Origin: Tolypothrix sp. NIES-4075
GTDB lineage: Bacteria > Cyanobacteriota > Cyanobacteriia > Cyanobacteriales > Nostocaceae
Direction of reading: 5' to 3'
Length of the DNA stretch: 64,000 bases
NCBI RefSeq assembly: GCF_002218085.1
Contig: NZ_BDUC01000009.1
Coordinates: 124,001 to 188,000, forward strand
Of the stretch, positions 52,857 through 61,600 are shown piece after piece; the stretch's first letter is position 1, and each line of letters opens with the position of its first letter. The position numbers and the translations under genes are program-made. The notes beneath the pieces were generated by a model. That model saw only the letters and a list, made by a program, of their open reading frames with translations. It made no database searches and was not told where the DNA came from.

Positions 52857-52912
52857 TTGGGCATTGGGTAATTGGTAATGGGTAATGGGTAATTGGTAAT
52901 GGGAATAATTCT
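52857..52912. repeat. STRR, (GGGTAATTGGTAAT)n
   Basis: TTGGGTAATTGGTAATGGGT units tandemly repeated, then TCCCTAGTCCCTAG at 52919-52941. Noncoding. Confidence 0.8.
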
Positions 52913-53022
52913 TTTTCTAATCCCTAGTCCCTAGTCCCTATTACGCAAAACAGATAAAAACAGTATTTACGCAAAGTTGCTATTACACATCTTGCTTGCG
53001 GTATAAACCAGGAAGTTGCAGA

Positions 53023-54213
53023 TTACAAGCAAGTGCAATATCTAAACACAATCAGGGTAAGAATTGCAAAACCTACACCTGTAAAAAACACGCTATTAAT
53101 TCCGCCAATACCAAAAACTATTCCCATCAGCAGCGGTCCTAAGGTTTGTCCTATACCGAAAAATGTACCATTTACTGATAGAATTGTAGCCAGATATTCT
53201 CTTGGTGCTAACTCTGCTAAAAGTGTTTGGGTACTGGGCAAACCAATACCCAAACCTACGCCAAAAATTGTGGTTGGAATTAATAATAACCAGATATTCT
53301 GTAGGAAGGGAACAATGAATAGAGCTAAAGCAAACAAAACAAAAGATGCTCTAATTAAAGTTGTTGCGGAATATTTTCTGGATATTTTTCCTAACTGTAA
53401 AGCTGTGATAGCAAGCGCCACCGAAACACTTGAGAGTATCAATCCAATTGTCCAAGGCGGTTGTTTGAATATATTTTTAATTAATTGTGGTAAATAAATT
53501 ATATAAGCTCCGTAGAGGAGAAAGAAGTTAGCAGCGCTAGCAATGAAAAGTCCAAACAGTTGGCGATTTCTTAAAACTTTGCCAGCATTTCTCAAATACT
53601 CTTTCAGGTTTCGGTTTCCTTTCGGTTCCGGATTTTTTAATTTAAATAACACCAACAAGCCGATAGGAATCGCTACTATGGGCAGCATAAAGGGATAAAA
53701 CCAGCCAAGTGTTGCTAATGCACCGCCAATTGCGGGATAACTTGCTGTGCCGATACTGCTGACACTAGCGTTGTAACCCATTGCAGTAGTGCGTTTGTCT
53801 GCTGCATATAAATCACCAAGTAAGGTGACGCTTAAAGAAGGCAAAGAAGCAGCACCAATTCCTTGCAAGAAACGCAACAATAATAAAAGGTTAAAGTCAC
53901 GGGCAAAAGCGCAAGCCGTACCAGCGATTCCAAATAATAACAGTGAGGGAACGATAATTTTCTTTCTGCCCAATCTATCGGCAAGGACACCAATAACAGG
54001 ACCTAAAACTACGGCTGGAAGGGTGAATACTGTAACCAATAAACCGTTATTTTTCGGATTCACTTTCAAGGCTTCAGCTAAATAGGGAAAAGCCGGACCT
54101 ACGCTAGCTACTCCGAGAACTGCCATTAGAGAAACTGCACAAATTATCTGAAAATTGGTGTCTTGATAAAGTGGTTTTTGGCGTTCAAATTGTTGATTTT
54201 CTTCTGAATTCAT
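53023..54213 (-). CDS. MFS transporter (drug/metabolite exporter-like)
   Basis: 396 residues from the ATG at 54213; the frame is open to 54240. Twelve transmembrane helices. The loop 2-3 motif GVLADRLGRKKIIVPSLLLF is the classical MFS motif A (G-x3-D-R-x-G-R-R/K), and GIGAASLPSLSVTLLGDLY lies in helix 5, as in drug-efflux (DHA1) proteins. It probably exports a small molecule; substrate unknown. The 32-bp palindrome at 54242-54273 lies just upstream. Confidence 0.9.
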   Translation of the reverse strand: MNSEENQQFERQKPLYQDTNFQIICAVSLMAVLGVASVGPAFPYLAEALKVNPKNNGLLVTVFTLPAVVLGPVIGVLADRLGRKKIIVPSLLLFGIAGTACAFARDFNLLLLLRFLQGIGAASLPSLSVTLLGDLYAADKRTTAMGYNASVSSIGTASYPAIGGALATLGWFYPFMLPIVAIPIGLLVLFKLKNPEPKGNRNLKEYLRNAGKVLRNRQLFGLFIASAANFFLLYGAYIIYLPQLIKNIFKQPPWTIGLILSSVSVALAITALQLGKISRKYSATTLIRASFVLFALALFIVPFLQNIWLLLIPTTIFGVGLGIGLPSTQTLLAELAPREYLATILSVNGTFFGIGQTLGPLLMGIVFGIGGINSVFFTGVGFAILTLIVFRYCTCL

Positions 54214-54241
54214 GATATTGTTTTTTAGGCGAATAGGCAAA

Positions 54242-54273
54242 TTGGCGAGGCATCTCTAGAGATACCACGCCAA
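54242..54273. repeat. 32-bp near-perfect palindrome with ATCTCTAGAGAT core
   Basis: TTGGCGAGGC + ATCTCTAGAGAT + ACCACGCCAA. The two arms differ at only a few sites that mostly remain paired as G-U in RNA. Between the rubrerythrin gene end and the MFS start, so it could end rubrerythrin transcription. Confidence 0.8.
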
Positions 54274-54306
54274 GGTGCTTAATAAAATACCTAATTTATT
54301 GCTATA

Positions 54307-55020
54307 TCAAGCAGCAATTTTCTCCTCAAGCGGTGTAAAACTTTTTTTGCTAGCACCGCATATAGGACAATGCCAATCATCGGGAATTTCTTCAAAAGGT
54401 GTACCAGGTGCAATTCCCGAATCGGGATCGCCAGCAATCGGATCGTAAATCATGCTGCATACTTTGCAAATCCATTTGCGAGTTTTTGCATCGTCACCTG
54501 CTGCTTTGGGTGCTGCCTTTCCTCCGTTCAATACTTCTAAAGCTTCTGCGTAGCGATCTGCGTGATAATTTTCTACGAATTTCAGCAAGCCAAAACGATG
54601 CGCGGCTTCGCGAAATATATTAGCATGATCGGCAGATTCTTTAGCTTGTTTGAGAAATTCTTCTGTTGCCGGATTGTCTCTATCTTTTTGGGCAGCGGCG
54701 GCAAATTCTGGATACATTGTTGTGTATTCATAGGTTTCACCTTCAACTGCCAAAGATAAACAGCGAGACATAATTTCTCGCTTTTGTTCTTCAGTTAAAG
54801 CTGTTGGATCTTCTACGACAAGTTCTGGATGTAGCAAAACAAAATGTGAGAAAGCATGTTGAGTTTCTTGTTCTGCTGTTTCTCTAAAGAGTTTCGCTAA
54901 GTCTGCAAACCCCAGTGTCCGTGCCACCTCAGCAAAAAACAAATATTTGCGATTCGCCATCGATTCACCACCAAAGGCAGCTTCTAAGTTTTGGTGAGTG
55001 GTAAAGTTTGACAGATCCAT
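54307..55020 (-). CDS. rbr: Rubrerythrin
   Basis: 237 residues from the ATG at 55020; a GTG at 55032 lies within the apparent RBS (AAGGTGA). The N-terminal ferritin-like four-helix domain carries di-iron ligands in AFGGESMANRKYLFFAEVA, AEQETQHAF and AKESADHANIF. The C-terminal rubredoxin domain has two CxxC pairs, WICKVCSMIYDP and WHCPICGASKK, binding one Fe. It reduces hydrogen peroxide at the di-iron site in the cytosol. In heterocystous cyanobacteria rubrerythrins are known to help protect heterocysts from peroxide; that role here is inference. Confidence 0.95.
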   Translation of the reverse strand: MDLSNFTTHQNLEAAFGGESMANRKYLFFAEVARTLGFADLAKLFRETAEQETQHAFSHFVLLHPELVVEDPTALTEEQKREIMSRCLSLAVEGETYEYTTMYPEFAAAAQKDRDNPATEEFLKQAKESADHANIFREAAHRFGLLKFVENYHADRYAEALEVLNGGKAAPKAAGDDAKTRKWICKVCSMIYDPIAGDPDSGIAPGTPFEEIPDDWHCPICGASKKSFTPLEEKIAA

Positions 55021-55032
55021 ATTTTTTGTCAC

Positions 55033-55362
55033 CTTTGAAGGTAATGTTTATAGCGAGTCGCTGTTGAATGAATTACTGATTGCCAGTAAGTGTAAACTGG
55101 ATAATCTATGTAGTTTATTCAAACATAGAGCGGCTATAGTTGATGAGAACAGCCTTGAAAACGGGACAATTAAGAAAGATTTCTTAATATATAAAACTTC
55201 AGTAGTGAGCGCTTCAGCGCTTAACAAGGCACTGAAGTGCCTACTACGAAATATATTTCAGTCATCCGTTTTGTTAGCTGTTCTGTGGATAATTATAAGG
55301 CGGAAAAGATTTTGCGGTTTGTCAGTTATAATGCTTGACTATTTGGAGAAGTTGTGATTTAT
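55033..55362. other. Intergenic, contains palindrome B
   Basis: About 330 bp upstream of the rubrerythrin gene and downstream of the old yellow enzyme gene. Besides the palindrome at 55201-55250 nothing is recognised. The left end should carry the rubrerythrin promoter. Confidence 0.5.
55201..55250. repeat. Dispersed palindrome, copy B
   Basis: AGTAGTGAGCGCTTCAGCGC + TTAACAAGG + CACTGAAGTGCCTACTACGAA. Same ends as copy A (AGTAG...CTACTACGAA), with compensated changes inside each arm forming two separate small hairpins. Confidence 0.85.
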
Positions 55363-56457
55363 TCAAGTATTCTGAAGTTCTAGGAATGGGTAATCAGTGT
55401 ATCCTTTGGCATCTGGGGCGTAAAATGTTTTTGGATCTGGTGTGTTTAATTGGGCGTTTAGTTGAAAGCGTTTTGGTAAGTCAGGATTGGCGAGAAATAA
55501 TTTGCCAAAAGATACTAAATCTGCATCGCCTTTAGCTAAGATACGATCGCCTTTTAAGCGATCGTAGTCGCCGTTGGTGATTAATGTACCTTGATATATT
55601 TGGCGATAGTAAGGTGTGATGGGGTTCATCACGTCGCGGGTTTTCAAATCGACTTCATTCGGTTCCATGAGGTGAAGGTAAGCCAGTCCGAAGGAGTTTA
55701 GCGCATTTATCGCGTAAGTAAATGTCTCTTTTGAGTTGGAATCATACATTCCGTAGAAGGTGTTGCTGGGTGAAAGTTTGATGCCAACACGGTTTGCACC
55801 CCAGACGCTGGCAACTGCTTCAACTACTTCTAACATAAATCGCGATCGCTTCTCAATTGACCCACCATACTCATCTGTGCGTTGGTTGGAACCATCTTGC
55901 AAAAATTGGTCTATCAAATAGCCAAAAGCACCGTGGAGTTCCACTCCATCAAAGCCAGCAGCTAAAGCGTTTTCTGCACCGAGGCGAAATTGTGCGACTA
56001 TTTCTGGTATTTCCTGAGTTGACAAAGCGCGGGGTGTTTCTAAAGATACTTTGCCGACCGGGGTGTGGAGTTCGCCTACTCCAGCGATCGCACTCGGCGC
56101 AACTGGCAATTGTCCATCAAGTAAACTGGAGTGCGAAACTCGCCCACAATGCCATAGTTGCAAGAATATTCTTCCCCCTTTTTCATGCACTGCATCTGTT
56201 ACCAACCGCCATCCGGCAACCTGTTCGTCTGTGTAGATACCCGGACAGTTCATGTATCCCAGGCTGAGTGGTGAAACCATCGTACATTCGGTGACGATTA
56301 ATCCAGCGCTTACCCGTTGGGTGTAATAAGTTGCCATTAAGGAGTTGGGGATGCTTTCAATTGCCCGCAAACGTGTCATTGGTGCCATTATCATCCGGTT
56401 GGGGAGGGTGTAGTCACCAAGTTGGATGGGTGTGAAAAGTAGGGTTGGTGAATTCAT
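55363..56457 (-). CDS. Old yellow enzyme-type alkene reductase
   Basis: 364 residues from the ATG at 56457; the frame is open to 56493 but the extra codons come from palindrome C. FMN-binding TIM barrel: LPNRMIMAPMTRLRA near residue 20, LQLWHCGRVSH, the active-site block GVELHGAFGYLIDQFLQDGS and TDEYGGSIEKRSRF. It uses NADPH to reduce activated C=C bonds of enones, maleimides or nitroesters. Physiological substrate unknown. Followed by the divergent/upstream repeat C. Confidence 0.93.
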   Translation of the reverse strand: MNSPTLLFTPIQLGDYTLPNRMIMAPMTRLRAIESIPNSLMATYYTQRVSAGLIVTECTMVSPLSLGYMNCPGIYTDEQVAGWRLVTDAVHEKGGRIFLQLWHCGRVSHSSLLDGQLPVAPSAIAGVGELHTPVGKVSLETPRALSTQEIPEIVAQFRLGAENALAAGFDGVELHGAFGYLIDQFLQDGSNQRTDEYGGSIEKRSRFMLEVVEAVASVWGANRVGIKLSPSNTFYGMYDSNSKETFTYAINALNSFGLAYLHLMEPNEVDLKTRDVMNPITPYYRQIYQGTLITNGDYDRLKGDRILAKGDADLVSFGKLFLANPDLPKRFQLNAQLNTPDPKTFYAPDAKGYTDYPFLELQNT

Positions 56458-56479
56458 GATGTTTGCTGGTTGAATATTA

Positions 56480-56532
56480 AGTAGTAAGCGCAAAGAGCGC
56501 TTATTTTAAGCACTCTCCGTGCTTACTACGAA
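56480..56532. repeat. Dispersed palindrome, copy C
   Basis: AGTAGTAAGCGCAAAGAGCG + CTTATTTTAAGCACTCTCCG + TGCTTACTACGAA. Ends match copies A and B; the inner sequence has diverged but keeps two hairpins. Confidence 0.85.
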
Positions 56533-56628
56533 TGTTCTATGTGTGTTACTGTTTTTCCTACTGCTGACGACGACGCAAGAAAGCGAAGTAGATGTAGGGT
56601 GCGTTACTACGTTAACGCACCCTACGGA

Positions 56629-58611
56629 CTATTGTTTAATAAGATAGGAATTGGTGTTTCTCTGCATTAATGTGGCGATAGCCTGAAATAATTCATTAAT
56701 TTCAATCGGTTTAGCTAAATGTTGGTGAAAGCCTGCTTCTTTTGCTTGCTGTCGATCTACTTCTCCCGCATAAGCGGTAAGCGCGATCGCTTTTATGTCT
56801 TTGGTTTGTTGAGCAGTCAATGTGCGTAGTTGCCGCATCAGCATATATCCATCCATACCGGGCATCCCCACATCACTGAGCAAAATATCCGGAATTGAGC
56901 GCTCAACTACTTGCAATGCATCAAATCCTGATGCTGCGGTTGTGACGATCGCCTTTTCTTGCTTTAAGACAAACTTAAGAAACTCCCGCGAGTCCGCATC
57001 GTCATCGACTACTAAAATTTTAATCCCGTTTAAATCAACTTTGAATTCTGGTGATATCTTCGCAGACGGCATCTGCTCATATGTTTGCAATAAAGGAATT
57101 TGGACTGTAAAAGTAGCCCCCTGTCCGATACCTGGACTATCTGCACTCAACGTCCCTCCGTGCAGTTCGACGATTTGACGGGCGATCGCCAGTCCCAATC
57201 CCAATCCGCCAAATTTGCGCGTCGTTGCACTATCTTCTTGGCGGAAATGTTCAAACACGTAAGGCAGAAAGCTACTATTAATTCCTTTTCCGGAATCTTT
57301 TACCTGAATTTCTGCATATTTTCCGACTTTTGTCAAGCTCACTTGAATAATTCCACCTGATTCTGTGAACTTGATCGCGTTGGATAATAAATTCCATATT
57401 ACTTGCTGCAAACGCGCTGCATCGCCTTTGACTGCGCCACTAAAAGGAGCGATCGCTGTTTCTATTTGCACTTCTTTGGCTTGAGCGGATAATTGCACGG
57501 TTTCCAGGGCAGATGATATAACAGTTTCCAAATTGACGGGCATTACAGTTAAGCTCAGTTTACCGCGCAGAATTCGGGAAATGTCAAGCAAATCGTTAAT
57601 TAGTTGAGTCTGCAACTTCGCGTTGCGCTCAATTGTTTCTAAAGCGCGTTCGGTTGTTACTGGGTCAAATTTTTTAGTGCGTAAAAGGCTTGTCCAACCG
57701 AGAATCGGATTGAGTGGGGTACGCAATTCATGAGATAAAACGGCAAGAAACTCATCTTTGATGCGGTTCGCAGTTTCCGCTTGCTGTTGTGCTGCAAGCG
57801 ATCGCTTGAGCAATTCTTCTCGCTCAACTTCGGCTTCTTTGCGCTCGGTAATATCCATTGACATGCCTACCATTCGCAAAGGATTTCCTACCGAGTCGTA
57901 AATACAGCGACCTCGCACCAATACCCAGTGGATACTGTTATCTGTCCAGATGTTGCGATACTCGACATCGTAATCTGTATGATTGGCGATCGCCTCTTCG
58001 ATAGCTTTTTGTACCCAAGCGCGATCGTCAGGATGAATGCGACTCATCAGTATTTGATGGGAAAAATCAGCGTCCACCGGTAAACCAAAATTTAGTTTGC
58101 ACTGAACTGAAGTAGACAAAACATTCGTTTGTAAATTCAATTCCCAAGAACCGAGTTTAGCTGTTTTCAGTGCTAACCTCAATTGTTCTTCGGTTTCTTG
58201 CAGAGCGATTTCGGTTTGGCGTTGTTTTTCCCGGATGCGTGCTTCTTTAATCTCCCGCTCGATTGCGGGAACCAAGCGTACCATCCGCTCTTTTAAGACA
58301 AAATCATCAGCTCCGGCTTTTAAAGCAGTGACGGCAGTTTCTTCGGTGATTGAGCCGGAAACAATAATAAAGGGAATATCTAATTTTTTCTCTTTCAGCA
58401 AGGACAAGGCTTTGGGAGCGCCAAATCCAGGAATAATATAGTCACAGATAATTACATCCCAAGGTTGGCGATCTAAAGCAGCACTCATATCGGCAGATGT
58501 TTCTACCCGCAAATAAATTACGTCGTAGTTATTCTGCTCCAATATATGCAGCAGCACCAGCATGTCATCTTCTGAATCTTCGACAATCAGGACATGTAGT
58601 GGTTTGCCCAT
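56629..58611 (-). CDS. Hybrid histidine kinase, REC-PAS-HisKA-HATPase-REC
   Basis: 660 residues. A first receiver at about 5-125 (LIVEDSEDDM, phospho-Asp in VIICDYIIPG near 56). A PAS/PAC domain at about 140-265 (closing GMSMDITERKEAE). HisKA with phospho-acceptor His in AVLSHELRTPLNPILGW near 292. HATPase with NLLSNAIKFTES, KDSGKGI and GGLGLGLAIARQIVELHGG. A second receiver at about 535-650 with DILLSDVGMPGMDGY. No membrane helix. It starts 8 bp after the stop of the 1738-residue kinase gene, so the two are cotranscribed. Confidence 0.95.
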   Translation of the reverse strand: MGKPLHVLIVEDSEDDMLVLLHILEQNNYDVIYLRVETSADMSAALDRQPWDVIICDYIIPGFGAPKALSLLKEKKLDIPFIIVSGSITEETAVTALKAGADDFVLKERMVRLVPAIEREIKEARIREKQRQTEIALQETEEQLRLALKTAKLGSWELNLQTNVLSTSVQCKLNFGLPVDADFSHQILMSRIHPDDRAWVQKAIEEAIANHTDYDVEYRNIWTDNSIHWVLVRGRCIYDSVGNPLRMVGMSMDITERKEAEVEREELLKRSLAAQQQAETANRIKDEFLAVLSHELRTPLNPILGWTSLLRTKKFDPVTTERALETIERNAKLQTQLINDLLDISRILRGKLSLTVMPVNLETVISSALETVQLSAQAKEVQIETAIAPFSGAVKGDAARLQQVIWNLLSNAIKFTESGGIIQVSLTKVGKYAEIQVKDSGKGINSSFLPYVFEHFRQEDSATTRKFGGLGLGLAIARQIVELHGGTLSADSPGIGQGATFTVQIPLLQTYEQMPSAKISPEFKVDLNGIKILVVDDDADSREFLKFVLKQEKAIVTTAASGFDALQVVERSIPDILLSDVGMPGMDGYMLMRQLRTLTAQQTKDIKAIALTAYAGEVDRQQAKEAGFHQHLAKPIEINELFQAIATLMQRNTNSYLIKQ

Positions 58612-58619
58612 ACCTTTGT

Positions 58620-61600
58620 TTATCCTTCTAAGGTAAAATAAAATGTTGCTCCTTCCCCAACCTTGCCTTCTGCCCAGATTCGCCCACCATGACGGTGGAT
58701 GATTCGGGCAACTGTGGCTAAACCAATGCCATTTCCTTCAAATTCTTTGGCAGAATGCAGCCGTTGAAAAGGTTGAAATAGATTGTCTGAATTATTCATA
58801 TCGAAACCGACACCGTTATCGCGAATAAAAAAGACATTATTATCAAGCTTACCAAAATAAATTTGCGTATATTCACGGTTGCGCGTGTATTTCCAGGCAT
58901 TGCCCAGCAAGTTTTCCAGTGCTGCCCGCAATAAATTAGCATCGGCAGAAGTGGTTAAATCTGGGGTAATTTGGAACTTTACTTGTCTTGGTTGGTCTTT
59001 TTCTAGGTCTTCGGCGATCGCCTGTACTATTGTACTCAAATTCACTTGAGTGCGATGCAATTGCGAACGGCTGATTTGCGATAATCGCAACAAATCGTCA
59101 ATCAATTGCCGCATGTGTTGAGTTGAATTTTGAATGCGATTTAGGTAATTTTGACGAGTTGCAGTTAAGGAATCGTTAAGAGATTCTGCGAGCATTTGGC
59201 TAAAATAGTCAATTCGTCGCAGAGGCGATCGCAAGTCATGAGAAACTGAAGAAGAAAAGCTTTCCAGTTCTTTGTTAATTAAAGTGAGTTGTGCTGTTGT
59301 TTGCTCCAAACGAGTATTTTTCTGTTGTAATTCTAAAGTGCGTTCAGCTACAGTTGCTTCTAATGTTTGAGTATACTGTTCTAATTGGCTATTGGCAGCT
59401 GCTAATTCCGCATTTGTTTGAGCCAGATTTTCGTAGAGTTGGGAATTTTCTAAGGAAACGGCAATTTGAGCAGACAGCAATTTTAATATTTCTAAACGTT
59501 CAACGGTAAAGGCTCCCGTGGTTATATAATTTTCTAAATAAAGTAAATTTTTAAGTTGTCCCTGATGAATAATCGGAGTACACAGAACAGACTTCGGCTG
59601 ATATTCTCTAATATATGGATCGTTAATAAAAATTCCTTCTTTGGTTGCATGATTGAGAACAATACTTTCTCTGGTGCGAACCACATAATTAAGAATTGAA
59701 TTGGGAAGTTCTGTTTGACTTGAAGGTGAAATAATTTGATTTTGGTCAATTGTGCCGGCAGCAACGATGGTAAATTCCCCAGCTTTTTCGGCAATCAAAA
59801 ATCCTCGTTGTGCGGCAGCATTTTCGATGACGATCGCAATTAATCGATTTAATAAATTCTTGATTCTCAGTTCGCTAGCGATCGCTTGAGAAGCTTTGAC
59901 TGCGGTGGATAAGTCTAACCAGGCAGCAGTAGTTGATAATGTGGTAGAAGTGCTTCCACGAATATGTGGCAACAAGTCCGGGTAACGAGTTAATAAATTC
60001 TCTGCTAATGGTTGCGAACCCCAACTGATATAACCTAAATAGGCATCATTCAAATACGCTGCGGCAATTTTCGGTTTGTTAATTCCTAAATAAAATTTTG
60101 CGGCTAATTCGTTTGCTAAAGCTTCATCTTGAGTAAATTCGTGATTTTTCGCCGATTGAATGCTAGCATCGTAGGCATTCATTGCCAGCAGCGTTTGTCC
60201 TGTGACTCTGGCAATTTCCGCTTCGACTAACTCATATTTATGCTGAAAATTCATCGGTGCGTAATCTGCTTTTTGTTTTAAAATCGCTTGGTTTGCTTGT
60301 ACTTGTGGAAGTACTTCGCGATCGTCATCGCATTGCAGTAAAGTCAGCGAATCGTAGAAAATGTACTCATACATCATCATCATCCCGACAACAGCTTGTA
60401 AATTCGCTGCGGTTGATTTTGCGTGGATTGATGCTTGTTCGTAATCACCAAATCGATACGCTAACATCAGTTTGAACAGATAAAAGCAGCACAGTAGCGT
60501 TTGCCAATTTCCTGCTGACACACTTGGTAGCATTGTCGCTTCGTTGAAACTCTCACCTGTCAATACCAGCAAATCGTCAGCCAAACCGATGAAGTTTAAA
60601 ACGACTTGTCGGGCAATGCGGATGTAGTAAATGCCTAATTCTTGTTTAGCGCGATCGACAAGTTCGACGTAAGGCAGCGCTTTTTGATTGATAATTTCTA
60701 AGTTCTCCCCACTAAAGAAGTAGTGCATTACGTACTCGCTCGTACCATAACCGACAAACTCCAGATTGCCTACTTCCATCGCTCGTTCTACAGAGACTTG
60801 TAAAAATTTCAATGTCGATCGCAGAGAGTTTTTAATGAAGTGAACGTGAGAACCATACACCTTTAACACATGCGGATAAAGAGTTTTATCGTTGAATTGC
60901 TCTAACACCTTTAAAGATAACTGTCCAAATTCATAGCCGATATCGATGTTGTCAAATATTGCCGCACTCATAAACCCAAACAGACAGTAAGCAAACGATG
61001 ATGGTATCCAGTTGCCATACTCAACGGAAAGCTGAGTCATAGTTAACATCATCGGGATAAATAATTGCGGTCTGGCAATGTAAACCGGACCCGGCATGGT
61101 GTTGAGTATTTCTATTGCTGCTTGTTTGTTAGCATCGCTCATCACAGGTAGATTAGCTAGTGCTGCCACATCATTTGGTCGAAACACAAGTTTCTGTTGA
61201 AGTTGGGCAATATAACTTTCAATTTCTGCGTCATGTGTAGGAATGCGGACATCTAATAGCAATAAAGCTTTTAATGCGGTTTCGATTGAGGCAGCGGAAT
61301 TGCCTTGAGCAATTTCCAGTTTAATTTGTAGTTTGTAGATACGGATGCGGTCTAAAAGTGTTTTCGTATGGGGCAATGCGGAATTTATCAGAGATTGCGA
61401 TCGCGTAAAATTGGCGTTAATACACTCAACATCAATCAACCTGCAATACAGTGATAATGTTAAATCATACTGCTGTTCCCAGCAGTCATTTGCTAAAAGC
61501 TCTAATCCCAAATCAAAATAACGGGCAGATGGTTCGTAAGCGATCGCTGATGAAGCTTTTAGACCGGCGATTAAGTTCAATGCTGCTAATTGAGTTCTTT

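Noticed and set aside
53033..53497. 154-codon plus-strand frame opposite the MFS gene
   Set aside because: Shadow frame within a conserved transporter gene; no motif.
55857..56267. 136-codon plus-strand frame opposite the old yellow enzyme
   Set aside because: Shadow of a conserved gene; no domain and no RBS.
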